Below are positions 1 through 4,888 of a stretch of DNA of 7,487 bases, piece by piece (position 1 is the first letter of the stretch; each line of letters begins with the position of its first letter). The notes beneath the pieces were generated by a model, which worked only from the letters and a program-made list of their open reading frames with translations, was not told the DNA's origin and made no database searches. Origin of the DNA: an uncultured Oscillospiraceae bacterium (GTDB taxonomy: Bacteria; Bacillota; Clostridia; Oscillospirales; Acutalibacteraceae). A program made the position numbers and the translations under genes. The DNA lies in contig URYX01000080.1 in NCBI GenBank assembly GCA_900552225.1, positions 1 to 7,487 on the forward strand, read 5' to 3'.

Positions 1-282
1 CAGTGTCCCCCGCGGCACCTCAATGCCGCAGTCGGCGCCGCGGCGGCCGAACTGCCGCTTGCCGCCGCCGTTCTGACCGTTTTCCGCCGCGAATTTCCGC
101 CGGTAGCGAAAATCCGACAGCGTATTCTGGCCGTTTGCCACGCGGAACACCACGTCTCCGCCGCGACCGCCGTCGCCGCCGTCCGGCCCGCCGGCCGCAA
201 CGTACTTCTCCCGGTGAAAGGCCACCGCACCGTCGCCGCCGTTGCCGGCCCGCACCGTAATTTTGGCTTTATCGATAAACAT
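1..282 (-). CDS. obgE: Obg/CgtA GTPase, N-terminal part (truncated by window edge)
   Basis: Obg is an essential GTPase that binds the large ribosomal subunit, helps its assembly and links it to stringent-response signalling. Only the first 94 residues are inside the window; the family is usually about 420-430 residues, so the GTPase domain lies beyond the left edge. What is visible is the glycine-rich Obg fold: the start MFIDKAKITVRAGNGGDGA, then AFHREKYVAAGGPDGGDGG, GGDVVF near residues 41-46, and NTLSDFRYRRKF near 53-64. These are hallmark Obg N-terminal motifs with GG-turns forming type II polyproline-like helices. The start ATG (280-282) is preceded by GGAGG eight bases upstream (291-295). 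It lies 175 bases downstream of yebC on the same strand, so co-transcription is possible. The segment after residue 72 (GGGKRQFGRRGADC) is less typical of the family but in frame. Identification is firm; whether the rest of the gene is intact cannot be seen. Confidence 0.96.
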   Translation of the reverse strand, partial: MFIDKAKITVRAGNGGDGAVAFHREKYVAAGGPDGGDGGRGGDVVFRVANGQNTLSDFRYRRKFAAENGQNGGGKRQFGRRGADCGIEVPRGTL

Positions 283-457
283 AAGGTGCTCCTCCGTCCC
301 CTGCCGGCCGCCGTGCGGCCTTTTCCGCAGATATCGCGGCCCGCGGGCCGTCACATCCTGCCGAAAACAGGGGCAGCCTCGTCCGCCCGCCCCGAAGCGC
401 ATGGCTCCGGCGGCCGCCGTCTCCCACTGTCCCTGTTGCTCTGCGGTATGTTTTTTC
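283..457. other. Intergenic gap between yebC and obgE, no gene seen
   Basis: This 175-base, very GC-rich gap holds no supported gene. It contains two perfect palindromes, CGGCCCGCGGGCCG (337-350) and CGGCGGCCGCCG (about 408-419). A seven-base pair of arms (AACAGGG at 366-372 with CCCTGTT at 431-437) brackets the second palindrome. Read on the minus strand, the right-hand arm runs into TTTT, so a weak, long-loop terminator after yebC is conceivable. No convincing promoter for obgE is visible. The gap therefore does not settle whether obgE is transcribed with yebC or alone. Confidence 0.4.
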
Positions 458-1183
458 TCAGCGATCCCAGTTATGCCACACGTTCTGCACGTCGTCGTTA
501 TCGTCGAGCATATCGAGCAGCTTTTCCATCTTCTGCTCGTTTTCCTCCGTGTCGATCTCGTTGTAGACATCCGGAACCATCTCGACCTCGGCGGACACAA
601 AGGTGTATCCCTTGGCGGACAGCGCATCGTACACGGCCGAAAAATCGTCCGGCTCGGTGATGATCTCCAGCATACCGTCATCGGCGGCAAAGTCGGCCGC
701 ACCCGCCTCGAGCGCATCCTCCATGACACGGTCCTCGTCCTGGTCCTCGGCCTCCATCACCAGCACGCCCTTCTTGTGGAACATGAAGGAGACGCAGCCG
801 GTCTGCCCGAGGTTTCCGCCGTATTTGTCGAAATAGTGGCGCAGATCGCCCGCCGTGCGGTTGCGGTTGTCGGTCAGCGTCTCCACGATGACCGCGATGC
901 CCGAGGGGCCGTAGCCCTCGTACTGCAGCGCCTCATAGTTGTCCGCATTGCCCTCTCCGGCCGCCTTCTTGATGATGCGCTCGATGTTCTCGTTCGGCAC
1001 ATTGTTGGCCTTGGCCTTGGCAATGCAGTCCTTCAGCTTGGAGTTGGCGTTCGGGTCGGCACTGCCGCCCTCCTTCACCGCCACGGCAATCTCGCGTCCG
1101 ATCTTCGTGAAGATCTTGGCGCGCTGACCGTCGGTCTTTTCCTTCTTGCGCTTGATGTTGTTCCACTTGGAATGTCCTGACAT
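458..1183 (-). CDS. yebC: YebC/PmpR family protein (TACO1-like)
   Basis: This is a 241-residue cytoplasmic protein of the widespread YebC/PmpR/TACO1 family, usually about 240-250 residues, so it is full length. The N-terminal signature MSGHSKWNNIKRKKEKTDGQ, the QRAKIFTKIGREIAVAVKEG helix, the IAKAKANNVPNENIERIIKKA segment (residues 54-74), the TDNRNRT motif (104-110) and the ending DVQNVWHN (231-238) are all family hallmarks. Members were first described as DNA-binding transcriptional regulators. The mitochondrial homologue TACO1 and, more recently, bacterial members have been linked to translation, especially through polyproline stretches, so the title 'regulator' should be taken loosely. 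A ribosome binding site AGAGAGGG (1192-1199) sits eight bases before the ATG. The gene lies between the lipoprotein gene and obgE on the same strand; the 98-base gap upstream contains a weak terminator-like hairpin, so its promoter is uncertain. The C-terminus is strikingly acidic (DTEENEQ to DDNDD). Confidence 0.97.
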   Translation of the reverse strand: MSGHSKWNNIKRKKEKTDGQRAKIFTKIGREIAVAVKEGGSADPNANSKLKDCIAKAKANNVPNENIERIIKKAAGEGNADNYEALQYEGYGPSGIAVIVETLTDNRNRTAGDLRHYFDKYGGNLGQTGCVSFMFHKKGVLVMEAEDQDEDRVMEDALEAGAADFAADDGMLEIITEPDDFSAVYDALSAKGYTFVSAEVEMVPDVYNEIDTEENEQKMEKLLDMLDDNDDVQNVWHNWDR

Positions 1184-1218
1184 ACTGTAAACCCTCTCTG
1201 TCTTTTCCGAGCCCCCGC

Positions 1219-1242
1219 AAAACGGCGCCGTCCGGCGCTGTT
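1219..1242 (-). terminator. Weak intrinsic terminator or attenuator after the lipoprotein gene
   Basis: On the minus strand AACAGCGCC and GGCGCCGTT pair around a GGAC loop, with one A-C mismatch, and the right arm runs into a four-T tract (1219-1222). It sits about 40 bases after the lipoprotein stop and about 35 before the yebC start. The short T tract and the mismatch suggest partial termination, which would lower yebC expression relative to the lipoprotein gene. Confidence 0.35.
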
Positions 1243-1281
1243 CCGAAGCCCTTGATATTCAAAACCGACGGGCGGTTATGC

Positions 1282-1794
1282 TCACGCCGCGGTTGTCGCC
1301 GTCTCTGCCGTCGTCCCGGCCGTTTCCGCCGTTGTTTCCGCGGCGGTCGTGGTGGTCGTGGGCTTCGGCCGCGACGCACTGATATACTGCGCACTCACGA
1401 AGGCGGTCTCGTGCCGCTCTCCCTCGCTGTCCGTATAGACAAACTGGATCTCATACCAGTCGCCCGTCTTGCCGACCACGGTGACCTCCTCCCCGAATTC
1501 CAGGCCGCCCACCGCAAAATAATCCGTATTCGCCTGCGGACGCACATTCAGCGAGTCGGTGGCGTAGCCCTTCGCGGGGAAGGAGCTGAAGCCCGCATCG
1601 GACGGCTCGGTCTCGTCATACGGCGAGCGTGTCGTCGTCGGCGGAATCGCCGTCATGGCAGTGGCCGATGTCGTGGTGGTCGGATCCGCATCGGAGGCAG
1701 CCGACGCGTCCGGCGTTTCGCGCTTGGCAAAGCAGCCCGCGCACAGGCAGAGTGCAGCCGCCGCAGCGGCACACAGAATTAGCTTCTCTTTCAT
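1282..1794 (-). CDS. SH3-domain lipoprotein with Thr-rich tail
   Basis: This is a predicted 170-residue exported lipoprotein. The chosen start (MKEKLILC) has AAAGGAT about eight bases upstream; an in-frame extension of 27 residues to 1875 lacks a binding site, reads through the leader hairpins and would bury the signal peptide. Residues 1-20 form a signal peptide (KEK, then an Ala/Leu/Cys core) ending at CAGC, giving a candidate lipidated Cys21. The lipobox is imperfect because position -3 is Cys rather than Leu. Residues 22-75 are a low-complexity Thr/Ala/Asp linker. Residues 76-139 form a bacterial SH3 (SH3b) domain, with GYATDSLNVRPQANT, then GEEVTVVGKTGDWYEIQF and FVSAQYIS. The last 26 residues are almost all Thr, Ala and Glu with repeated TTAETA units. 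SH3b domains often bind cell-wall peptides, so a wall-facing role is plausible, but no enzymatic domain is present. The function is unknown. Confidence 0.85.
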   Translation of the reverse strand: MKEKLILCAAAAAALCLCAGCFAKRETPDASAASDADPTTTTSATAMTAIPPTTTRSPYDETEPSDAGFSSFPAKGYATDSLNVRPQANTDYFAVGGLEFGEEVTVVGKTGDWYEIQFVYTDSEGERHETAFVSAQYISASRPKPTTTTTAAETTAETAGTTAETATTAA

Positions 1795-1824
1795 ACCGTC
1801 ACATCCTTTGCATGTTTGCATGAT

Positions 1825-1855
1825 CCGGATGCCGCACCCCGTGTCCGGCATCCGG
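1825..1855 (-). promoter_or_regulatory. Leader hairpin upstream of the lipoprotein start
   Basis: The arms CCGGATGCCG (1825-1834) and CGGCATCCGG (1846-1855) pair perfectly over ten bases around an 11-base loop. The hairpin lies about 30 bases before the lipoprotein ATG and ends before its ribosome binding site. No T tract follows it on the minus strand, so it is not a standard terminator. It may stabilise the mRNA or be part of a leader control element. Confidence 0.5.
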
Positions 1856-1866
1856 CCCGCCGTCAG

Positions 1867-1887
1867 AAGCCGCACTTCGTGCGGCTT
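1867..1887 (-). promoter_or_regulatory. Second leader hairpin, terminator-like only on the plus strand
   Basis: AAGCCGCAC (1867-1875) and GTGCGGCTT (1879-1887) form a nine-base stem with a three-base loop. In the lipoprotein leader, read leftward, it is followed by CTGACGG, so it should not terminate there. Read on the plus strand it runs into TTTT (1886-1889) and would be a short-tract terminator, but no plus-strand gene precedes it. It could block spurious antisense transcription or be a structural element of the leader. Confidence 0.45.
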
Positions 1888-1901
1888 TTCCCGGTTCGGT
1901 G

Positions 1902-1941
1902 TTGACTTGTCCGTGTAAGTGTCTACTTACAGTATTGACTT
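1902..1941. repeat. Direct repeats TTGACTT flanking the palindromic operator
   Basis: TTGACTT occurs at 1902-1908 and again at 1935-1941, 33 bases apart, which is about three helical turns. The two copies symmetrically flank the palindrome at 1914-1931 and both are followed by a further A/G-T pair. They resemble a -35 box (TTGACA), but no acceptable -10 lies 16-18 bases to the right of either. They are more likely part of a compound operator, or coincidence. Confidence 0.35.
1914..1931. promoter_or_regulatory. Palindromic operator candidate for the lipoprotein promoter
   Basis: TGTAAGT and ACTTACA are perfect seven-base inverted arms separated by four bases (GTCT), giving an 18-base dyad typical in size of TetR- or MarR-like dimeric repressor sites. 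It lies just downstream of the leftward -10 element, overlapping or just following the predicted start of transcription near 1935. That position would let a bound protein block initiation. A degenerate copy occurs at 2098-2115. The cognate regulator is not known; the TetR protein at 6607-7182 is only one candidate. Confidence 0.5.
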
Positions 1942-1970
1942 ATTGTAGCATATTTTCTCCCGGTTGAAAA
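1942..1970 (-). promoter_or_regulatory. Sigma-A-type promoter of the lipoprotein gene
   Basis: On the minus strand, TTTTCA (1965-1970, four of six matches to TTGACA) and TACAAT (1942-1947, five of six to TATAAT) are separated by exactly 17 bases. The -10 box is extended by TGC (TGn motif). Transcription would start near 1935, giving a leader of about 140 bases before the lipoprotein ATG. This is the best vegetative promoter in the left half of the window and may also serve yebC and obgE. Confidence 0.6.
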
Positions 1971-2046
1971 GGGGATTTTTATTTTTCTTTGCGGTTTTCC
2001 CGATTTTTTCCCGAAAAGCTCCCGGGAGTGCTGCCAGGAATTGGCG

Positions 2047-2075
2047 GAATAGAACCGAAGCTCCGCGTCATGCTA
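2047..2075 (+). promoter_or_regulatory. Sigma-G-like (forespore) promoter candidate
   Basis: GAATA (2047-2051) and CATGCTA (2069-2075) are separated by 17 bases and match the Bacillus sigma-G consensus, GHATR then 17-18 bases then CATNHTA, at every fixed position. Initiation would be near 2082, about 56 bases before the start codon of the small membrane protein. No good sigma-A promoter is visible for that gene: TGCTAATAA resembles an extended -10 but has no -35. The match is short, so it is a candidate only, but it implies forespore expression in a spore former. Confidence 0.4.
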
Positions 2076-2097
2076 ATAACGCAACCGTCCAATCCGG

Positions 2098-2115
2098 TGT
2101 AAGCAAACACTTAAA
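2098..2115. promoter_or_regulatory. Degenerate second copy of the palindromic operator
   Basis: TGTAAGC-AAAC-ACTTAAA keeps the same arm length and four-base spacer as the palindrome at 1914-1931 and agrees with it at 12 of the 14 arm positions. It lies in the predicted leader of the small membrane protein gene, between the sigma-G-like promoter and the ribosome binding site. If real, one regulator would touch both divergent transcription units. Confidence 0.3.
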
Positions 2116-2137
2116 ACACAGAGAGGAGCACGAAATC

Positions 2138-2320
2138 ATGAACGGTAAATCGATGGGAAGCATGCTGAAGGGTGTCGGCGTCGGCATGGCGGTCGGCTGT
2201 ATTGCCGGAGCCGTCGGCTACGGCTACCTGAATCAGAATCACAAAAAGGCCGGCAAGAATGTCGGCAAGGCCCTGCATAACGTCAGCCGCTTTGTGGACA
2301 ACGTCGGCAGCATGTTCTGA
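2138..2320 (+). CDS. Small glycine-rich membrane protein, function unknown
   Basis: This is a predicted 60-residue protein of unknown function. The start ATG at 2138 is chosen because GAGGAG lies nine bases upstream; longer in-frame readings from 1964 pass through the promoter region and have no binding site. Residues 8-30 form one membrane helix rich in glycine at regular spacing (GVGVGMAVGCIAGAVGYGY), a glycine-zipper pattern suited to close helix packing or oligomerisation. After a basic stretch (NHKKAGKN, 34-41) the tail (VGKALHNVSRFVDNVGSMF, 42-60) is an amphipathic helix. It loosely resembles small YtxH-like or glycine-zipper proteins, but I cannot assign a family. The gene stands alone, divergent from the lipoprotein gene, with a possible forespore promoter and a strong terminator after it. 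Confidence 0.75.
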   Translation: MNGKSMGSMLKGVGVGMAVGCIAGAVGYGYLNQNHKKAGKNVGKALHNVSRFVDNVGSMF

Positions 2321-2368
2321 CTGCTCCCGGCGTCCGCCTGCCCTGCCGGCAGTCCTCTCACGATGCGG

Positions 2369-2417
2369 AAACACCCCATGCGCGCCGACGGCCGAAGCCC
2401 GCACGCATGGGGTGTTT
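2369..2417. terminator. Bidirectional intrinsic terminator between convergent units
   Basis: AAACACCCCATGCG (2369-2382) and CGCATGGGGTGTTT (2404-2417) form a perfect 14-base stem. On the plus strand it is followed by GCTTGTTTTC, ending the small membrane protein gene 48 bases after its stop. On the minus strand the stem ends in TTT only, and the loop contains GGC-TTCG-GCC, a stable UUCG tetraloop, so it probably also ends the leftward lipid operon 32 bases after the lipid kinase stop. Confidence 0.85.
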
Positions 2418-2449
2418 GCTTGTTTTCAGTACAAAATCGGCTGCCCGGA

Positions 2450-3343
2450 TCACACTGCCGCGCAGACCGGCTCCCCGGCATAGGCCACGGCACGGTACTC
2501 GGTCACGCCGAGAATCGTCTCTCCGTCGATCTGCAGGGCCGTCGGGCGGTCGAAGCGCACCGTGATGTCGCGCCCCTCCAGCACCGTCACCATGTCCGTA
2601 TGCTTCACATGCTCGCCCTTGAAGATGGACGGGAACACGCACAGCGTCCGCAGCTTGCCGCTGCCGTGCATCACCATCACCGACAGCCGGTGTGGCTTCG
2701 CCAGTCGGTCCTGGCGCGGCGTCGGGATCATGCCGCCGCCGTAAAAGCGCCCGTTCATCGTCGGCGCCAGCCATACCTTATCAAACGTATGCTCCTCGCC
2801 GTCCACAATGACCGTCGCCCGCGTCGGACGGTAGTGGAACAGCAGGCCCTTCACGGCAATGCCCGCATAGTTGACCGGCTTGTCCGACTTCAGGCGCTGC
2901 GCATCCCCGACCTCGCAGCAATAGCCGTCGATGCCGTAGCCTATACCGTTTAAGAAGCGGTAGGCCTTTCCTGCCACCGTCACCGTCGGCAGCTCCTGCA
3001 GATACTGCCCCACCGGAAACGGCAGACAGCCCTTTTCGCGCTCCGTATCCCGCAGAAAATCGTTGCCGCTGCCCGCCGCAAAATACCAGATCTCCTGCAA
3101 AACCGACAGGCCCTCCGTATCGTTGATAAACCGGTTCAGCGTCCCGTCTCCGCCGCACAGAATCACGCGGTGGTCGGCCGGAATCGCCTCAAAAAATGCC
3201 CGGTAATCCGCAATCTCCGTCATGCTGTGAAAATGCAGCGTATCCTCCGGCATCCGCGCAGTCAGCGTCTTCGCCTCCGTCTCTCCCTGTCCGTTGCCGG
3301 CCAGCGGATTGAACAGCACCTCATAGACTCCCATCGTCCTCAT
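2450..3343 (-). CDS. Diacylglycerol kinase family lipid kinase
   Basis: This 297-residue cytoplasmic or membrane-peripheral kinase is predicted to phosphorylate a lipid hydroxyl with ATP, most likely diacylglycerol to phosphatidate, as DgkB/YegS-type enzymes do. The catalytic domain starts with FNPLAGNGQG (11-20). It carries the nucleotide-binding GGDGT (64-68, in LCGGDGTLNRFIND) and AAGSGNDF (89-96), followed by NGIGYGID (132-139). The C-terminal lobe ends with QIDGE (271-275), a conserved motif of the family. The usual length is about 290-310 residues, so it is complete. The ATG overlaps the plsC stop as ATGA, indicating translational coupling; a second in-frame ATG three codons later is a less likely start. 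It is the last gene of the DUF308-plsC-kinase operon and precedes a terminator. In this setting it could recycle diacylglycerol left by glycolipid or lipoteichoic acid synthesis. The substrate is inferred; other lipids such as undecaprenol are less likely for this fold. Confidence 0.9.
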   Translation of the reverse strand: MRTMGVYEVLFNPLAGNGQGETEAKTLTARMPEDTLHFHSMTEIADYRAFFEAIPADHRVILCGGDGTLNRFINDTEGLSVLQEIWYFAAGSGNDFLRDTEREKGCLPFPVGQYLQELPTVTVAGKAYRFLNGIGYGIDGYCCEVGDAQRLKSDKPVNYAGIAVKGLLFHYRPTRATVIVDGEEHTFDKVWLAPTMNGRFYGGGMIPTPRQDRLAKPHRLSVMVMHGSGKLRTLCVFPSIFKGEHVKHTDMVTVLEGRDITVRFDRPTALQIDGETILGVTEYRAVAYAGEPVCAAV

Positions 3344-4080
3344 CCTGCCTTTCTTTGCTTTGCCGTCTGTTCTGCCCTCTCCATCATCTCACGCACCGTG
3401 TCTCCGATCTCCGCCGACCGGTGCTCCGTGACGAATTCTGTCGGCAAAACTCCGAGTATGTCGAAAAAAACATCCGTCGCACGCCACGGCGTGCGCTTGT
3501 GAATCTGTTCCGTCCCGTCGATATAGGCCACCGCAATCGGCACCCCGGCCTTCTGCGCGATTTTGAATACTCCGTTGTGGAACGGCAGCAGCACGGCCTC
3601 CTTGCTGCGCGTCCCCTCCGGATACACCGCCACCGACACCTCGTCCCGCTCGATCAGCTCCGCCGCGCCGCGGATCGTCTCCATCGCCTTGCGCGGATTT
3701 TCCCGGTCAATAGCCATAAAGCAGCACTTGCGGATCAGCCGCCCGAACAGCGGAATGTGAAAATTCTGCTCCTTGGAGACAAAGGCAAGCTGCCGCCCGC
3801 GCAGGATATGCCACGTCACGATCGGGTCAAAATTCGAGCGGTGGTTGCACACCAGCAAAAACCGCCCCTCCGGCAGCTGCTCCGTCCCGGTCACATGCCG
3901 CCGGATGTGCAGCAAATGCATTGCCCAGGCCGTCGCAGTCTCCAGCAGCCAGCGGTAATAGGCGGAGTGATGCGTATAGAATCGATTCCGCGGCACCAGC
4001 AACGCACTGACCGTCAGCAGCAGGCAAAACCCCACCGGAACAGCCAGCAGACAGCCGCAGATTATCCAAACAACCGTCAT
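3340..4080 (-). CDS. plsC: 1-acyl-sn-glycerol-3-phosphate acyltransferase (PlsC family)
   Basis: PlsC enzymes acylate lysophosphatidate at the sn-2 position to give phosphatidate, the precursor of membrane phospholipids. This 246-residue protein has a normal length. Residues 4-29 form an N-terminal membrane anchor. The catalytic HX4D motif is NHRSNFD (79-85, His80 and Asp85). Acceptor-binding motif II region is FVSKEQNFHIPLFGRLI (100-116) followed by AIDRE. Motif III is YPEGTRS (153-159), and motif IV is VPIAVAYI (180-187). All expected catalytic elements are present. It starts 12 bases after the DUF308 stop with GGGAG close to the ATG, and its TGA overlaps the start of the lipid kinase. The basic C-terminal tail (KQRKAG) may lie along the membrane. 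Confidence in the family is high; whether it is the housekeeping PlsC or a paralogue dedicated to this cluster is unknown. Confidence 0.94.
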   Translation of the reverse strand: MTVVWIICGCLLAVPVGFCLLLTVSALLVPRNRFYTHHSAYYRWLLETATAWAMHLLHIRRHVTGTEQLPEGRFLLVCNHRSNFDPIVTWHILRGRQLAFVSKEQNFHIPLFGRLIRKCCFMAIDRENPRKAMETIRGAAELIERDEVSVAVYPEGTRSKEAVLLPFHNGVFKIAQKAGVPIAVAYIDGTEQIHKRTPWRATDVFFDILGVLPTEFVTEHRSAEIGDTVREMMERAEQTAKQRKAG

Positions 4081-4092
4081 CGTCTCCCGGCC

Positions 4093-4674
4093 TCATCCGT
4101 CGTCGCGGCTGTAATCGTCCGGCAGCTGATGCCGCACGATCTTGACCGCGGTAATCACCGTGCTCAGGTTGAGCACGCCCTCAAAAATCAGCGAAATGCC
4201 GAGCAGCGTCGTCAGCAGCAGCGAGCTCTCCGACGGCCGGAAGGTCAGCACGGCCCCGCAGGCTCCCGTCAGGATGGCCAGCACCAGAATCAGCCCCCAT
4301 TCCCGCAGCCCGAACCGCTTGGAATCCACCGCAATCTGCAGCTTGAACAGCCCGTCCGCCAGAATCGAAATGCCGAGCGCCACACACAGAAAATGCAGCA
4401 GGCTCTCCGGGCGCACCAGCAGAATCACGCCGAGCGCAATCAGCAAAATACCGAATGCCAGATCGTACTGGAACGCCAGACGGTACAGATCCCGCGAAAA
4501 ATACCCCACCAGCTTCACGGCCCCGAACAGAATCATGACGATCCCCATGGTAATACCGATGGCCGAAACGGACATCTCGGGGCAGAGAATAAACCACACA
4601 CCGAGCGCACACAGGACAACCGACAGCACGATATAGCCGATCTTCGCCGTGCGCATGGGAACAATCGAACGCAT
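4093..4674 (-). CDS. DUF308/HdeD-like six-helix membrane protein
   Basis: This 193-residue integral membrane protein has six predicted helices (about 11-31, 36-58, 70-88, 93-113, 126-146, 152-172). They are arranged as three helical hairpins whose first helices end alike: ALGVWFILCPE, ALGVILLVRPE and CGAVLTFRPSE. That triple repeat is the hallmark of DUF308/HdeD-type proteins, of which E. coli HdeD is implicated in acid resistance; the molecular function is unknown for most. The start at 4674 has a near-perfect ribosome binding site (AAAGGAGGA, 4681-4689) seven bases upstream and a promoter just before that. It is the first gene of an operon with plsC and the lipid kinase, so a role in membrane lipid homeostasis or envelope stress is an inference from context. 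The C-terminus is short, cytosolic and acidic (DDYSRDDG). Confidence 0.88.
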   Translation of the reverse strand: MRSIVPMRTAKIGYIVLSVVLCALGVWFILCPEMSVSAIGITMGIVMILFGAVKLVGYFSRDLYRLAFQYDLAFGILLIALGVILLVRPESLLHFLCVALGISILADGLFKLQIAVDSKRFGLREWGLILVLAILTGACGAVLTFRPSESSLLLTTLLGISLIFEGVLNLSTVITAVKIVRHQLPDDYSRDDG

Positions 4675-4702
4675 ACGTATTCCTCCTTTGACATCTGTGT
4701 GC

Positions 4703-4711
4703 AGTATAGCA
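4703..4711 (-). promoter_or_regulatory. Extended -10 promoter of the DUF308-plsC-lipid kinase operon
   Basis: On the minus strand TGC-TATACT forms an extended -10 element (TGn plus five of six matches). Only TTTTCG (three of six matches) lies 17 bases upstream, and a better TTGACT is 24 bases away, so it is a -35-independent type if real. Transcription would begin near 4696, leaving a leader of about 20 bases with the ribosome binding site. Confidence 0.5.
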
Positions 4712-4838
4712 GAGAATCACGTCACCGAAAACAGTCAAACCCGGATTTCCTGCCGTAAAATCAGACACTTCGGCTCCTTTGCCCAAAAAACGGGCGCACC
4801 GTCCCATCCGCCTATTCCCTCTCCGCTGCCCCTTCGGA

Positions 4839-4844
4839 TATACT
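4839..4844 (+). promoter_or_regulatory. Weak -10 candidate for the glycosyltransferase unit
   Basis: TATACT matches the -10 consensus at five of six positions and lies about 40 bases before the glycosyltransferase start. No reasonable -35 is found 16-18 bases upstream in the C-rich stretch and there is no TGn extension, so an activator may be needed or the true promoter may lie elsewhere in 4712-4888. Confidence 0.3.
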
Positions 4845-4888
4845 GGAATCGGTTAAAAAGCATGGTGTAAAAGAAAGAGGTACCTGTC

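Larger units (their letters stand above)
1795..2137. other. Divergent regulatory region between the lipoprotein gene and the small membrane protein gene
   Basis: This 343-base gap has no coding capacity of its own and is much more AT-rich than its surroundings between about 1900 and 2000 and between 2075 and 2137. It carries leftward promoter elements (1942-1970) with a perfect palindrome just downstream (1914-1931), and two strong hairpins in the leftward leader (1825-1855, 1867-1887). Rightward it has a sigma-G-like promoter (2047-2075) and a degenerate second copy of the palindrome (2098-2115). A CTCCCGGGAG palindrome (2019-2028) has no assigned role. Confidence 0.7.

Noticed and set aside
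306..324. GGCCGC-CGT-GCGGCC hairpin followed by TTTT on the plus strand
   Set aside because: The stem is only six pairs with a three-base loop and a short T tract, and no plus-strand gene precedes it.
242..1180. A 312-codon plus-strand open frame antisense to all of yebC
   Set aside because: The opposite strand encodes an unmistakable YebC protein. The antisense reading is low-complexity and hydrophobic, arising from GC-rich third codon positions.
1902..1931. TTGACT at 1902 or 1935 as a rightward -35 box
   Set aside because: No acceptable -10 hexamer is found 16-19 bases downstream of either copy.
3355..4758. A 467-codon plus-strand open frame across plsC and the DUF308 gene
   Set aside because: It is rich in Arg, His, Gln and Pro with no recognisable domain, has no ribosome binding site, and lies opposite two well-supported genes.
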